Assembly: GCA_036897625.1 (NCBI GenBank)
Contig: JAYMTA010000011.1
Span: 62,001 to 126,000, forward strand
Length of the DNA stretch: 64,000 nt
Direction of reading: 5' to 3'
Origin: Pelargonium cotyledonis
Lineage: Eukaryota; Streptophyta; Magnoliopsida; Geraniales; Geraniaceae
Shown here: positions 53,451 to 64,000 of the stretch, piece by piece
Layout: every line of letters begins with the position of its first letter
Numbering within the stretch: position 1 is the first letter of the stretch
The notes under the pieces: generated by a model
Told to the model about the DNA's origin: nothing
The model's input: only the letters and a program-made list of their open reading frames with translations
Databases searched by the model: none
Translations under genes and position numbers: made by a program

Positions 53451-53523
53451 TGATACCGACCGGATTCGAACCTTAAAGCGTTGAGTTAACAACGGGAATC
53501 CCACTGACTGCTGAATCCGAATC
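53451..53523 (-). pseudogene. tRNA-like sequence, possibly Asn-like
   Basis: Minus strand carries GGTTCGAATCC at the T-loop position and, by tRNA numbering from it, loop TTGTTAA with GUU and U33. The canonical anticodon stem does not pair, although an alternative hairpin CGTTG-TTAACT-CAACG would. The D arm is poor (CAGTCAGTGGGA). Confidence 0.35.
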
Positions 53524-54695
53524 CTGCCTAATACAAAGACTGTTCAGAAAACAAAGTAGTAAGCAATTGAACATGGGATACCCTAGAACCTTCTGGAGGA
53601 GTTCTCGTCAAGACTAGTTCTATAAACCAGAGAGTTCTTCGTTTAGCACACCTCTTATCTTAATTGTACGAAGCAGTATACTAAGAGCACCCTCCTCCTA
53701 TTTATTATATAAATGAGACTCAAGTAATTATAGCAAACGACGGAATATCTTGTTGTATATCACAGTAAAGCCTTAGGGCAGCCCTCTTCATATAAGTTTT
53801 TCAATAAAAGTTTAGATACAGCAGCTAATTATGTGAGACAGGATTTGTATTTGTCAATTGTAAATTATTCTTACAAAGTGAAAGCATTGTTTTAGTAGGT
53901 ATAACTTTGTCTCTTTACCAAGATGTCTCCCAAATTCTACTTCAAGATCCTATACTTAATATCTTATCTTTTCAATAAGTATCCTATAGGAATACCCTTC
54001 TTTAACAAGCCCCCTTTTTGTTAAATAATTAAACAGTTCTAACAATTACATTCTATTAAGTAATTTCCTAACTTAGGTATCAATTACTGAAAACTAAAGA
54101 ACCTTTAGGCATTATGAGTAGATATGAAGATCTCAAAAAAACTCCTATGATATCACTTCCTTGACTTTTGAAAGGTTTCTCTCCATCTGCAAAAATTTTT
54201 TGGCAAATATACTTGAAGGAAAGCTCTGATCTAATATTTCGGTCTATAAACTCGATTAGAACCTTACGTGGATTCCTTCTTCATTTATTAGTATAAGTCC
54301 TTTGGATGAAACCTTACATTTAGAGCTAAAAGGCCGGTTCTATAACCATACTTAACAACCATATTTCTCTACCTCAAGGAACCCTCAAGGTATTTGCCTT
54401 CTGCTATATTTGAGCCTATATTCTCGGGAAACTACCAGTACTACCTTTTTGCTCTCGTATGCTTATGTTGTAATGAAGAAGATTTCTTATATTAGGAACC
54501 TATTCGAAACTATAAAATACAACTCAATTATGTTAAAAAACTCGGGTAATGCTCACAAAAAGGAAAGTTTATAGCTGGTGTGTCGATACATCATTAGTTA
54601 TCTATCCATTAAGCAATAAAAGAGAGAATTACTTAAATAGAATAAATTCTATAAGTAATCCGGGGTAGAAGAGAGCAGTCTTAGCAATAATCTCA
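53524..54695. other. Non-coding spacer
   Basis: No gene recognised. Confidence 0.45.
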
Positions 54696-54768
54696 TAGTT
54701 TCAACTCGACTCGAACCCATGCATGCTAGTTACACGAATCCGTGCTCTAACCACTAAAAATACTCCAC
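54696..54768 (-). pseudogene. tRNA-like sequence, possibly His-like
   Basis: Minus strand: AGTGGTTAGAGCAC and GGGTTCGAGTCG at 28-nt spacing. Counting from these motifs, GTG falls at the anticodon position, but position 33 is C and the stem is broken. GAGCAC, TTCGTG and AGTCG are shared with the locus at 22470. Confidence 0.4.
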
Positions 54769-56277
54769 AAAAACATAATTACATTTATTATAACTAGAGT
54801 ATGAAAGACAAGCGAAATCTATTTGTATTTGAGTAATTCTTATACTCAAGGGAATTAATGTGCTGAGATACTTCCTAAAATTCTCGGGAGTCTAAAAACC
54901 TGCCTTATTAAGTTAAGGGTGTTACCTCAGGGACCTAGCCTGGTATTAATGAACCTTTGAACTAAACCCTCTATTCCATTAGAAGAGTGAACAATTAAAC
55001 TCACCCACTAGTCGTGCTGGGGCCAGTACATTTCCTAACTAAAAAACATCTAAGGAATTAACCAAACCCGAACTAGAATTTACTTAACTTACAAGCATCA
55101 TATCAATGCAATGGATCAAGTACTCTCGACAGGAGGCTGCTGTATATATGAGATCCTACCCGCCCGACGACAGCCTCAATTATCCGCTCGAAAAGGTAGG
55201 TGTATAATTATAGAACTCAGGGGTTCGCTAGCGCTTTACTTGATTAATAAATTTAGAAGCTTTAACAAACAGTAAGGTTTAGATTTTAGCTTTAAAAAGA
55301 TTTGAGTTCTATGGAAAAACAAAGAAATCGTGTAGTCCTAGGGCATACACCTTCAAGGTTTAGTTTACCTTATTTAAAAGGGACCCTTTTATTACTAATT
55401 GAGAGACCAGAAATAAACCATCCATAGATTTTTCCTCTGCTATTGTATTAAAGTAGGAGGCCAGTATATAGGATAGAAAGAATGGAGAAAGAGGCAGTTT
55501 GTATAAAGGTATTACTAGAAAAAAGCGATATCTTGAGTTTTTAAATAAATAACTTTTAAGTAAAATTGGTCTTAAGATAACCTAACTTCCAATTCTTAAG
55601 GACGTAGCTAATCAAGTATTGCTCTTAAGCCTTTTAAGATCGGTTTTCTATATCTTAATATAAGGGACCTTTTCCTGAGCGCTCCACCACGCGAACCGAT
55701 ACAAGTAAGTATAGGACCCAGTATCCAAAAATTGTTGTCTTTTTAGCAATATATTACGTATCGAGCTAACTCTTTTAAGAAAAACTTAAGAGCTCGTTTA
55801 AACTTTAACCGGATTTATATCTAGAGTTCCACCTATAGCTTTTCCTGCTTCTAAACTATAGCAAATGCAAAACTTGTTTGGTTTCCCTTTTTAACTAATG
55901 AGAAAGCGCCTACATACGAAAAACGCTATCTTGTTTTTGTCAATGAAATAAGAGTAAACTCGTAACCTCGTAATTAAGGCTTTAGTGCTATTTATACAAA
56001 GCATTATCCTTATAGAATATCAAAAAGATCGACTTTAGATTACATATTTGACTTTGACTATCGGGGTAAATACTTTAAGAAGCATATCCTTGTTGTTTCT
56101 TAAAAATCTTTTATAAAGGGAAGCCTCCCTAATGTTATGTGATGTAACCTAGAATACTCCGTTTATTTACTTATTCTTAATTTGTTCTAAATATCTTTAA
56201 AAAAGTTCTAGTACTCCCCTTGTCTTGTAATTAAATGCTATTTTCACTAGACCTAACGGGCCCTCTTTATCCTTACT
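54769..56277. other. Non-coding DNA
   Basis: No gene recognised. Holds the second copy of the 15-mer palindrome at 55376-55390. A D-arm-like GCGTGGTGGAGCGC on the minus strand near 55679-55692 lacks a T arm. Confidence 0.5.
55376..55390. repeat. Palindrome AAAAGGGACCCTTTT, copy 2
   Basis: Identical to 23526-23540; perfect 7-bp arms. Flanking bases differ, so only the palindrome itself is shared. Confidence 0.8.
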
Positions 56278-56322
56278 GCATCCATGGATATAAAACACGT
56301 CGGTTCGAATCCTAATGAATGG
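56278..56322 (+). pseudogene. Truncated tRNA-like sequence, Ile(CAU)-like ends
   Basis: GCATCCATGG matches the 5' end of plastid-type trnI(CAU), and GGTTCGAATCCTA with a trailing GAATGG resembles its T arm and acceptor. Only about 15 bases lie between them, so most of the D arm and the anticodon arm are missing. Confidence 0.3.
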
Positions 56323-59300
56323 AAGATAAACTAATTTCAATGGGTCTCTTAAAGAAAGAAAAAGCTTGAAAATTCCAGGTTTCTTATCTCTAAAATTTGT
56401 GATTAAAATTACTCCCTAGCTGCTAAAATATACGCTTATTGCTGTGCCAAACCTCAACAGTATTTTATTGCTTAATACTCGCCTGTAAACAATCAGAAAT
56501 ACCTAGGGCTAATTAGCTACAAGAATCTGGATCTCCTATAGACCTGAAGCAGAGTTTATAATCTTTATTAGGGAACACCACATAATTCAATATATTAGGA
56601 CCCCAAAACACAAGTCAGTATTAACAAAGCTACTAAGAGAATGTCCCTAGTTCAAAATCCCATAGTTATCCTTAAAAGAACACACATGTAGCCTTAACCT
56701 AACAAGGAATCCCTCGTATATTTTATGTTTTAGAAGTCCGTAGTTCAAACATAAGGTTTGGATTTGGAAATACCTGAAAAAGAGCAAGAAAAAAAGGAGT
56801 CTAAATCAGTTTAGTGTTCTCTAAACTTATAAAAAATTTACCTGCATATTTTTGACATTCTGAACCTATTGGTGGATTAGGTTGAAGTTTTTAAGAGGGT
56901 ATGAGCCCTTGACTTTGACATTTTTTAAAGTGGATTTCTGGTCAAAGGAATTTATAAATAACAGTTATAGTTTTATACCATTTCAATAGTGTATCCCCTA
57001 ATATACTAGAACTATAAAAAGGGCAGGGTCCTGGAAACCCTTTTTACTTGCATTAGGGCCCTTCAGACCGGACGATACTAATATAAGAATGTCAAGTATC
57101 ATTAATAGAACATAATAAAAACTACTGAACTAGAACGAGGTATACGCTTGGAACCACCCCTATCTGGGATAATATAGGAGATATTTAGTAGGATAAGTCT
57201 GACACTTCTATAAATGAAGGTAAGGGCTCTCATAATACATAATGATTTGAACTATATTACAACCAACAACTTTTATACGATACTAAAAAAAGGAATTATT
57301 ACGGTATTTGCATTTCTAGTTCGTTTGGTACCCATTTCGGTTAGACCTAAGTTCTAGACTTCTTGCAGTAAAGCAACTTCTGCCTCACAAGTACCTGTAC
57401 TAAGTCTAAGCAAAAAGTAGTAATATCTAAAGGGTTCCTTGTTTATGCGAGATTTTACTCTTTATGAGATATAGATACTAACATTCTTCGTGTTTAAGAA
57501 GTTTTAGGCCTGTTTTTCCAGAGATTGAAAGATAACCTTTTATAAGCAAATAGCGTATCAGCTATACAATAACGACACCCATTAAAACACGACAGGATTT
57601 TAGAGCAGTAATTTAAATTATATACGTATATATTATCCTAACTAAAGGATACGCAAATCTGGAAAGCATTAATAAAAACGGGAGCCTTTAGCCTAGTATT
57701 AGGACATTCAACTTGTAAAACTAGATACAAAAAAAGTCCTCGAAAAATCGCTGAATGTTGAGTAGCCGGTGTGTAACAAAAATAAAGTTGTAAGGTTCCC
57801 TTTTTGTTTAAAATCTAAGTATCTAGAGGATTCCTTTAGTCAAAAAGAATACACCTTAGATTCAATAGAATTTATGAGCTATAAAAGATTCTGGTTATGT
57901 ATAGGGATATAACGTAAAATTAATTTAGTAGAGCCCCTTTAGTAAGTTAAAATAGCTTGGCTGAGGTTACTCAGTGTTATAATATTTTAGGATTGTTGTC
58001 TCTATAAAATTCCCGGGGAGTTCTTCTTTATAAGTTAAAATAATGAGTTTTTATGAAATATCTCGTTACTCTGCTCTTTTTGATCTCTGGTATTCGAAAT
58101 AGAAAGCATAACTGCATAATTGACAGATAGAAAATGGAAATCCCCTTTTTGAAAAGTCCCTACCCTAGACTTGTTTTTAGAGACTAAGTGAACTTACTTT
58201 CTTTAAGGTATACTCATTTTTAGAAAAATGCATTGTTTGAAAAATCTAGAAATAGAGTGGGTTCTTTTATATTACGGTAGCTATTTCTTTCTTGGGTCTA
58301 CAGGTGCTAGAAAAAGATATTCTTAGTTATTTAGGGTTTCCGGAGTAGTTTTTTTAATGTTATCTTGAAAAAGGATGAAATATTTAATAAAATCATATAG
58401 AGATCTTCTCATTATCGAAAAAAACCCACAAAGGCTTCTTATACTAAACAAGATACAAAGCAGTTAAAAATCTATAATTCTAGTGAAAAGTGCCCTAAGA
58501 AATAGGGATTAAAAAATCTCTTTGGCCCCCCGATTAAGTATAGAACTCTAATAATGCAAAAGATTTACGAGACAAATGTATAAGCAGTTCCTGTCTTATA
58601 TTATTTTTGAACTATAGCTAGGACTAGCTTATATTCGGATGTTAACCTAAATAAGGAAAAACCTAGTAAATCTAACAACTCTAAAAGCCCTAAATCACCA
58701 AAAAAGGTATCTAAACTGGCGGCACTCTAGCTAGTAACTAAAGCACTGGTGTTATTTTAATCCCTCTTTTGTTAGGTTAGTCTTGTTGCCTTATGGTATC
58801 TCTCTATTTAATTGAATATTAAAGACTTTTGTTTGCTCTCTGACATCGCTAAAATGAAATTTAGAGCCGAACGAGGGCTATAAATCTAAGAAATTTCGTT
58901 AAAATAAGGTAGCATCTATAAGGGGACCGGTTGGTTTACTACACTAACAATTTGATATTAGAGGGGCTTGAGCAGATAACAAATTTAAATGGAATTCATA
59001 GATGCATAAATCTGAGGTTAGAAGCTTCTTCTATTATATCTTATGTAATCCTCTATGGAACTTCAGGTATAAAATAATAAATAACTCCTCAAAGGTTTTG
59101 ACTTTAAAATTAAACGGGTCGCTTACTGGGATCTACTTTTGGGTATTTGGTAGCTAAGCCTGAATAGGGGCGGGGTTAAGGAATTCAGAAGTCGTATACA
59201 AGTTTCTCGACTTATGTTGATCCCCGGTTTTGGATTTAGTAGTAAATCCGAGGAATTAATTTGAGTAAATAGAATCTAAATTACTTCTGATTCTTAGTCT

Positions 59301-61235
59301 TAGATAAACGACTTCAAATTATATATCGGCGCAGTTTCTAAAGCTAGTAAAAATTTCCATTAGAACCAGGATTCCAATATGGTTTTACTCTCTATGTGCC
59401 TTTGCTACTGTATAAAAGCTCCTGGAAAATATATCAGCTAATTAATCGACCTATTTTAGGCAATTATTCCTTAGGTATTAACTAAAACGTATGCTCTCTT
59501 TCTCATCTCAAAGAGGATGACCTATACATAGGGAAGTGTCCGATTGAATAAAATTACCGGTAACATATCTCCCTAAATAAAAGAAAGGGTAAATATAAAA
59601 TTTTAGAACTTTTTTCGCTACGCTACAGGTGGGTGCGTAAAGAGTCAAAAATACGGATACACTACTCTTTTTCCACTATGAAATGAGAAATAAAAACCTA
59701 TAACACCTGCTTTCTTTAGATAAAATTAGGGGCTCTCTGTAAATGACAGCAATGTCCAAACAGTAATCCGCGGAATAAGAGCAAGGTAAAGCAAGAGTAC
59801 ACAATGCTTGGTTGTCTAGTAATCTTAAGGCCAAAGAGATCTCTGTATATGCTTAAAACTTAATTTGTTTGCACGAATATGCCAGTGTCGAAGGGCTCTT
59901 CATACTCTTTATTTTTGCAAGGTAAGTAGAAATACCAGCAAGTTTTAAATCGTGAATGTAAGGGGTAACCTGATAGATATTTTAACTCTTTCTTTATTAA
60001 AGGGATTCCATTCCTATAAGTAGTAGTAAGATAAGGGGTTTTTATGAGTTCCAACCTCTAGCTAAAAAGGGGGCTTATCTTGATTAATAACCAGGTTTTT
60101 ATTAGCCAGGTCAATCTTCTCAATAAGAGTTAAGCTTATTGGGATTCCTGTAATTTAATTTAGATCGTTAAGGGAGTCAGATAAACAAATATAGGAAAAT
60201 CTTGGTAGTAAAAAAGTTTCTAAAGAGAGAGACCTATTATATTGTACCCAAGTTTTCAGCTTCAGGTTTTAGCGGGACTCTGTATTTTAGGATTTAAAAG
60301 TGGTAATCTGGTTTATCAAGCATCGTCTTTCAAAGCTAGATAACAGTCTTATTTTGTTTGTTCAAGGGCATAATTCGAGAAATAAAAAATATTCAGGAGT
60401 TTCTAAAAGTGTTTTTGCTTGGCTGAGTAACAGGATTTCGTGTACATTTTTTGATTTAGTGATTTCATCTATCCTAATGGAAGATTGCGAGTTAAAGAAA
60501 TAGGAATCTATTTTATTATATACCTAATTGTTTACTAGAATATCTTATAATTACTAAGCTCTTCTTTGTAAGATTTCATACCTTTTTGTAAAATAATATA
60601 CTTAATTCACTCTTTTTATAAAGTTAGTAGTTTCGGGCAAGCTTTCCCACAAAAAGTAAAAAATGCTTTATTAATTCAAGGTTTAGAAATCCGCTAAATA
60701 TCTTTCTAAAAAGGGAGAACTCTAGCATGATAATAGCCTTTTTATCTTACGACCTTATATTTACTGGTATACGTAAAGACTTTTTTGGAGCTTGGCTAGT
60801 ATATAAAGTTAACCTATAAATGAGTTTAGCAAAAACCCCTTATAGCTGACAAAACGTGTAACTAAAGAGTTCCTACTTATAAAGCTTATATTAAGGGGAG
60901 TCCTTTTTATAATAATAAACAGTAAATGCTCAAGAAATTATATATGTCTTAGAAAAGGTGCCTTGTTTAAAGTAGTCCCTTGGAATTAGGACTTCTTTCC
61001 CAGGTCTCGCTTTTTCTTTTTTAGTGTTTAGAATTAGATTAAAACCTCTTATCGATTTGTGAAATTCAAGGCATATACAAGATTCTTAAATTTGGTTACG
61101 GAGTTTTTTCGGAGCTCCCTAATCTACTAAAAACTTGAAAGTTTAAATTACTTAGATAATTAAATCCCAGCCAACATCTAGAATTAAATTGAGTCTGTTA
61201 AGTAAAGTGTCTGTTCTTATATCAATGGAAAATAT
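56323..61235. other. Non-coding DNA
   Basis: No gene recognised. Contains the compound hairpin at 57016-57045 and the palindrome AGGGCCCT at 57055-57062. GGAGCTCC lies at 61111-61118. Short frames at 59860-60054 and 60300-60503 match nothing known. Confidence 0.5.
57016..57045. repeat. Compound hairpin
   Basis: Outer 8-bp arms AAAAAGGG (57016-57023) and CCCTTTTT (57038-57045) enclose an inner CAGG-GT-CCTG hairpin at 57024-57033. It looks like one palindrome inserted in another, or an enlarged member of the dispersed family. On the plus strand it ends in T5 and would look like an intrinsic terminator, but plant mitochondria are not known to use those. Confidence 0.7.
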
Positions 61236-61305
61236 TAATACGTAATCAGAGTAGAGCTAGGTACTCTTAAGAAAACTTTCGTAGGTTCGAGTGCTATAGT
61301 TATAG
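61236..61305 (+). pseudogene. tRNA-Lys-like sequence (CUU)
   Basis: CAGAGTAGAGC and CGTAGGTTCGAGTG at the canonical 28-nt spacing. The anticodon loop CTCTTAA (CUU, U33) is the same as at 42048. D loop is shortened; anticodon, T and acceptor stems are not maintained. Confidence 0.45.
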
Positions 61306-61759
61306 TAAAAAGAAAGCTCCGACTGAGGAAGACAGTTGCATTATTTTCTGAGACCTTCTTACGTTTTTAGTAGCTTTTTCCGTTGTGGGCGGCAAATATA
61401 CATCTTGAAGTCTTTCCCTTTTATCCTGGGCAAAAAGACTTTATATACTTAGTCTCTATTCCGTTGGGTATAAGATTTTAAAAAGGGTTCCCCTTGGTTA
61501 GGCTAGGTAATCAGAGAAATATAGGATCCTCTAATAATTTTAAAGTATACTCTAGTAGTTAGACTTAGTACAAAGAATTAAGGAAGGGGCAATCTTTAGT
61601 AATGGCTACTCATTAAAAGCTTTCGCTAATAATTTGCATAATATCTATAAAAGAGGTTTTTCAAAAAAGCACAGGATTTTCACCACTGACCAGAAAATTC
61701 TAAGTCCTATGCGCGAACTTGTTTGAAGTAAGTTTATAGCTGACAAAACTTTTAGTTGT
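61306..61759. other. Non-coding spacer
   Basis: No gene; holds the palindrome AAGGG-TTC-CCCTT at 61483-61495. Confidence 0.5.
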
Positions 61760-61832
61760 TAACTAGTGGTATAGCTGGTAGACCGCCGGTTTATAGTAGG
61801 AACATTCAAGGGTTCAAACGGTAATATGCTCC
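61760..61832 (+). pseudogene. tRNA-like sequence (degenerate)
   Basis: GCTGGTAGACC and GGGTTCAAACGG are 28 nt apart. ATA with U33 falls at the anticodon position; the anticodon stem is poor. The D-arm 5' strand is shortened. Isotype not assignable. Confidence 0.35.
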
Positions 61833-64000
61833 TATATTTTGAATTGGTACTTCTTTTTTTAGTTTTGTATTTAGGAAGTTTATAGTACATAGTAAGTCAA
61901 GATTTTTTGTTATGCTTTTTTAGTATGTTACTGGGATAGTAAAAATAGAGAAGGTGTTTGGGGGACTGGGAGACTTTACGCATAGGACATTAAAAGTTTC
62001 GTTGCAGAAAAGAAAAGGGGTTCTAGTTATTTATAATAAAATCCGGTTATACTATACCTTAAATTAAATTTCGGGGTTGTATCCCATCCCAGACTGGATT
62101 AGACCTTGCTATAAGCAGTGAGAAGTTAGCTACATCTTTGCAATAAGCATTTGGAAGAGAGGGAAGTCCAGAAATAAAATGAAAAATGCCAATTACTTTA
62201 AATATAGAAATATAGTATGCTGGAAAACCAAGAATTCAGGATATAAAGAAAGGTTAATCTATTGTATTGTTGAGCGGTATGCACTAATTAATTCATTAAA
62301 CGGGTCTCTTATCTAGTCTAGAAAAATATGAATAGTTATTACTTATTGAAAATTACCCGGGGCCCCTTTGAAAAATGTAATCAGTTCCGAAATACTGCTT
62401 ATGAACTAAAGCTATCTATAAAATGATTAGTTCCAGTTGCAAATAAAAAATACAGCATATAGGAAAATTTCTTTTAGTAGGGCAGTCATTTCTTTTTCTG
62501 TATTATTAGTTATACCCATAAGGAAGAACTTTTATGTATTACTGGGGACTCCTTAAAAAGGGGGTACCCTTCCCTTGTTAGGCCACTTATTTGGAATCTC
62601 CTTAGTTAAATATACTATAAATTAGTACTTTATTATGGAAATAAGTCTTATTATATCTATTTGTACGATTAACTCCTAATTATTATTAGTACTTTTTAGT
62701 ACCACCAAAAGGCGTAAAAGTCAACCTCGTTTAGCTGCTGATTCAGGTTTTCTTTATTTCAGATAAGGGTAGTATAACTAAGTTTTTGAATAATTAGAAC
62801 ATACTATTTATTGGTACTTACTCTATAATATACAAGGGCCTTATAATCTTTATAATGATTTAGACCTTTGCTTTGGAGGCTTGCTTTGAAGCTAAGCTCT
62901 TAATAATAGGGACCATTATATGCTTTTGACGGTAGGACTCCTTTAACAAGTAAAATAATTTTATAGCCTTTTGTAGAAATTCTTGCATATATAATTATTC
63001 AAAAGCAGCCCTATACCTTATATATTCAGAATCCCTTCTTAGTTTTTGGCAAACTTTTTCGAAATTCAATTTCTACAGGGGTTAAGGCGGTCGATTATAT
63101 TAAATTTTGAGTGACTGCTGTTGTAATTGCCATCGGCTTTCTTAAAAAGAGTCCTAGTACTTCATAATTGTGTGATCCCTTCCTTAATTACTAGTTAAAA
63201 GTTACGTCACATGGAGATTCTACCCCTTTTCGACTCATGTAGTTGAAGTAGCTTTACCAACAAATCTGTATTCTACTCTCCTGTTACGAAGTTGTTCCAG
63301 ACACAAATAACATAAAAAAGAGGAGAAACTTACCTAATCAGAATTACTCCTACTAGAACTCTTTAATTAACGTATGCAACTCCAAGTATTCTAGCATAAT
63401 AAGAAATTTTTTACCTAACCAGAGGTTTCGGCGAGTGAAGAGTTTTTTAATTCTTGATTCTGGCCTAAAGTGTAGCTAACTATTTTTGAAGCTTTCTTCA
63501 GAATAACTTATATAGAAATCTACTAGACATAAGAAAAAGTTAAGAAGGTTTCTACTGGGACACTTATCTAAAAAATCGTAGGAAATATTAATAGTTATAA
63601 GTTTTTCGTTTGTTAATTAACTTGGAATAGCAGATACTGCAATACTTTATGAAATATATGGTATAATTTACAGCTGGTGTTTGGAAACGGGATACTTTCA
63701 AGTATTCAAGGTACAAGAGTAGGTAACTTTTACTCAGCATAATACAACTTGATTAAAAGACTCTGACTTTAGGTGGGTTACATAGGTTGCCTTTTTTAAA
63801 TCTTTCCTGATATACAAAATTATATTCGTGATAACTAATAACTGGTTTTCGATTGAGCCCGTGTATAACAGAAATCCATATACAGGAAAGAAATTTACTT
63901 TACTAAAAACTCTTCTACTGCCTGACAAAGGACTCCTCTGGGAAGTTAAAATAGGTATTCTAAGCCCCTTTTCATAAGTGTTTCCAGCTTTCGTTCTTCT
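61833..64000. other. Non-coding DNA to window end
   Basis: No gene recognised. Palindromes include GGGGCCCC at 62359-62366 and GGGTACCC at 62562-62569 in an A/T-flanked context. A 64-codon minus frame at 63734-63928 is of chance size. Confidence 0.5.

Noticed and set aside
57016-57045. Intrinsic (rho-independent type) terminator
   Set aside because: The shape fits, but plant mitochondria are not known to terminate this way and no gene lies upstream.
1-64000. CRISPR array, rRNA genes, group II intron domain V
   Set aside because: No regularly spaced direct repeats, no rRNA core motifs and no domain V-like 34-nt hairpin were seen on either strand.

Overview
The window looks like a piece of a greatly expanded, AT-rich land-plant mitochondrial genome. 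The one protein gene that can be recognised is ccmFC (cytochrome c maturation factor F, C-terminal part), read on the minus strand at 14149-15285. Ccm genes of this type sit in plant mitochondrial DNA and never in plastids, and the protein aligns end to end with seed-plant CcmFC. G+C, judged by eye on sample lines, is about one third for the window and about 40% in ccmFC. That is well below the 43-47% usual in seed-plant mtDNA. I cannot name the species. Divergence of the protein, absence of the usual group II intron and the huge gene-poor flanks point to a fast-evolving vascular plant lineage.

Layout: 1-14148 is non-coding DNA with degenerate tRNA-like sequences near 2.3, 6.4 and 10.3 kb. 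14149-15285 is ccmFC. 15286-64000 is again non-coding, with many more tRNA-like sequences (19.5, 22.2, 22.5, 39.5-39.7, 40.1, 42.1, 44.1, 45.7, 48.5, 52.3, 53.5, 54.7, 56.3, 61.2 and 61.8 kb). No rRNA gene, intron domain, CRISPR array or second protein gene was recognised. The remaining short open frames are of the size chance gives in such AT-rich DNA.

Two kinds of structure fill the non-coding DNA. First, a large dispersed family of tiny palindromes of the form A(3-5)G(2-5)-N(0-5)-C(2-5)T(3-5), examples being AAAAGGGACCCTTTT (two identical copies) and AAAGGACTCCTTT. One of them abuts the ccmFC stop codon. Second, tRNA-like sequences in which the D-arm motif (GGTAGAGC-like) and the T-loop motif (GGTTCRA) keep a canonical spacing of 27-29 nt, while acceptor and T stems are mostly unpaired. 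Several share a Lys-like anticodon loop, and two distant ones share a 21-nt identical block. These look like decayed copies of tRNA genes or t-elements rather than working tRNAs.

A few blocks (about 2.0-2.8, 22.5-23.1, 28.3-30.7, 37.2-38.9 and 47.8-48.7 kb) have fewer palindromes and a different word usage, so the non-coding DNA looks like a mosaic of two sequence classes.
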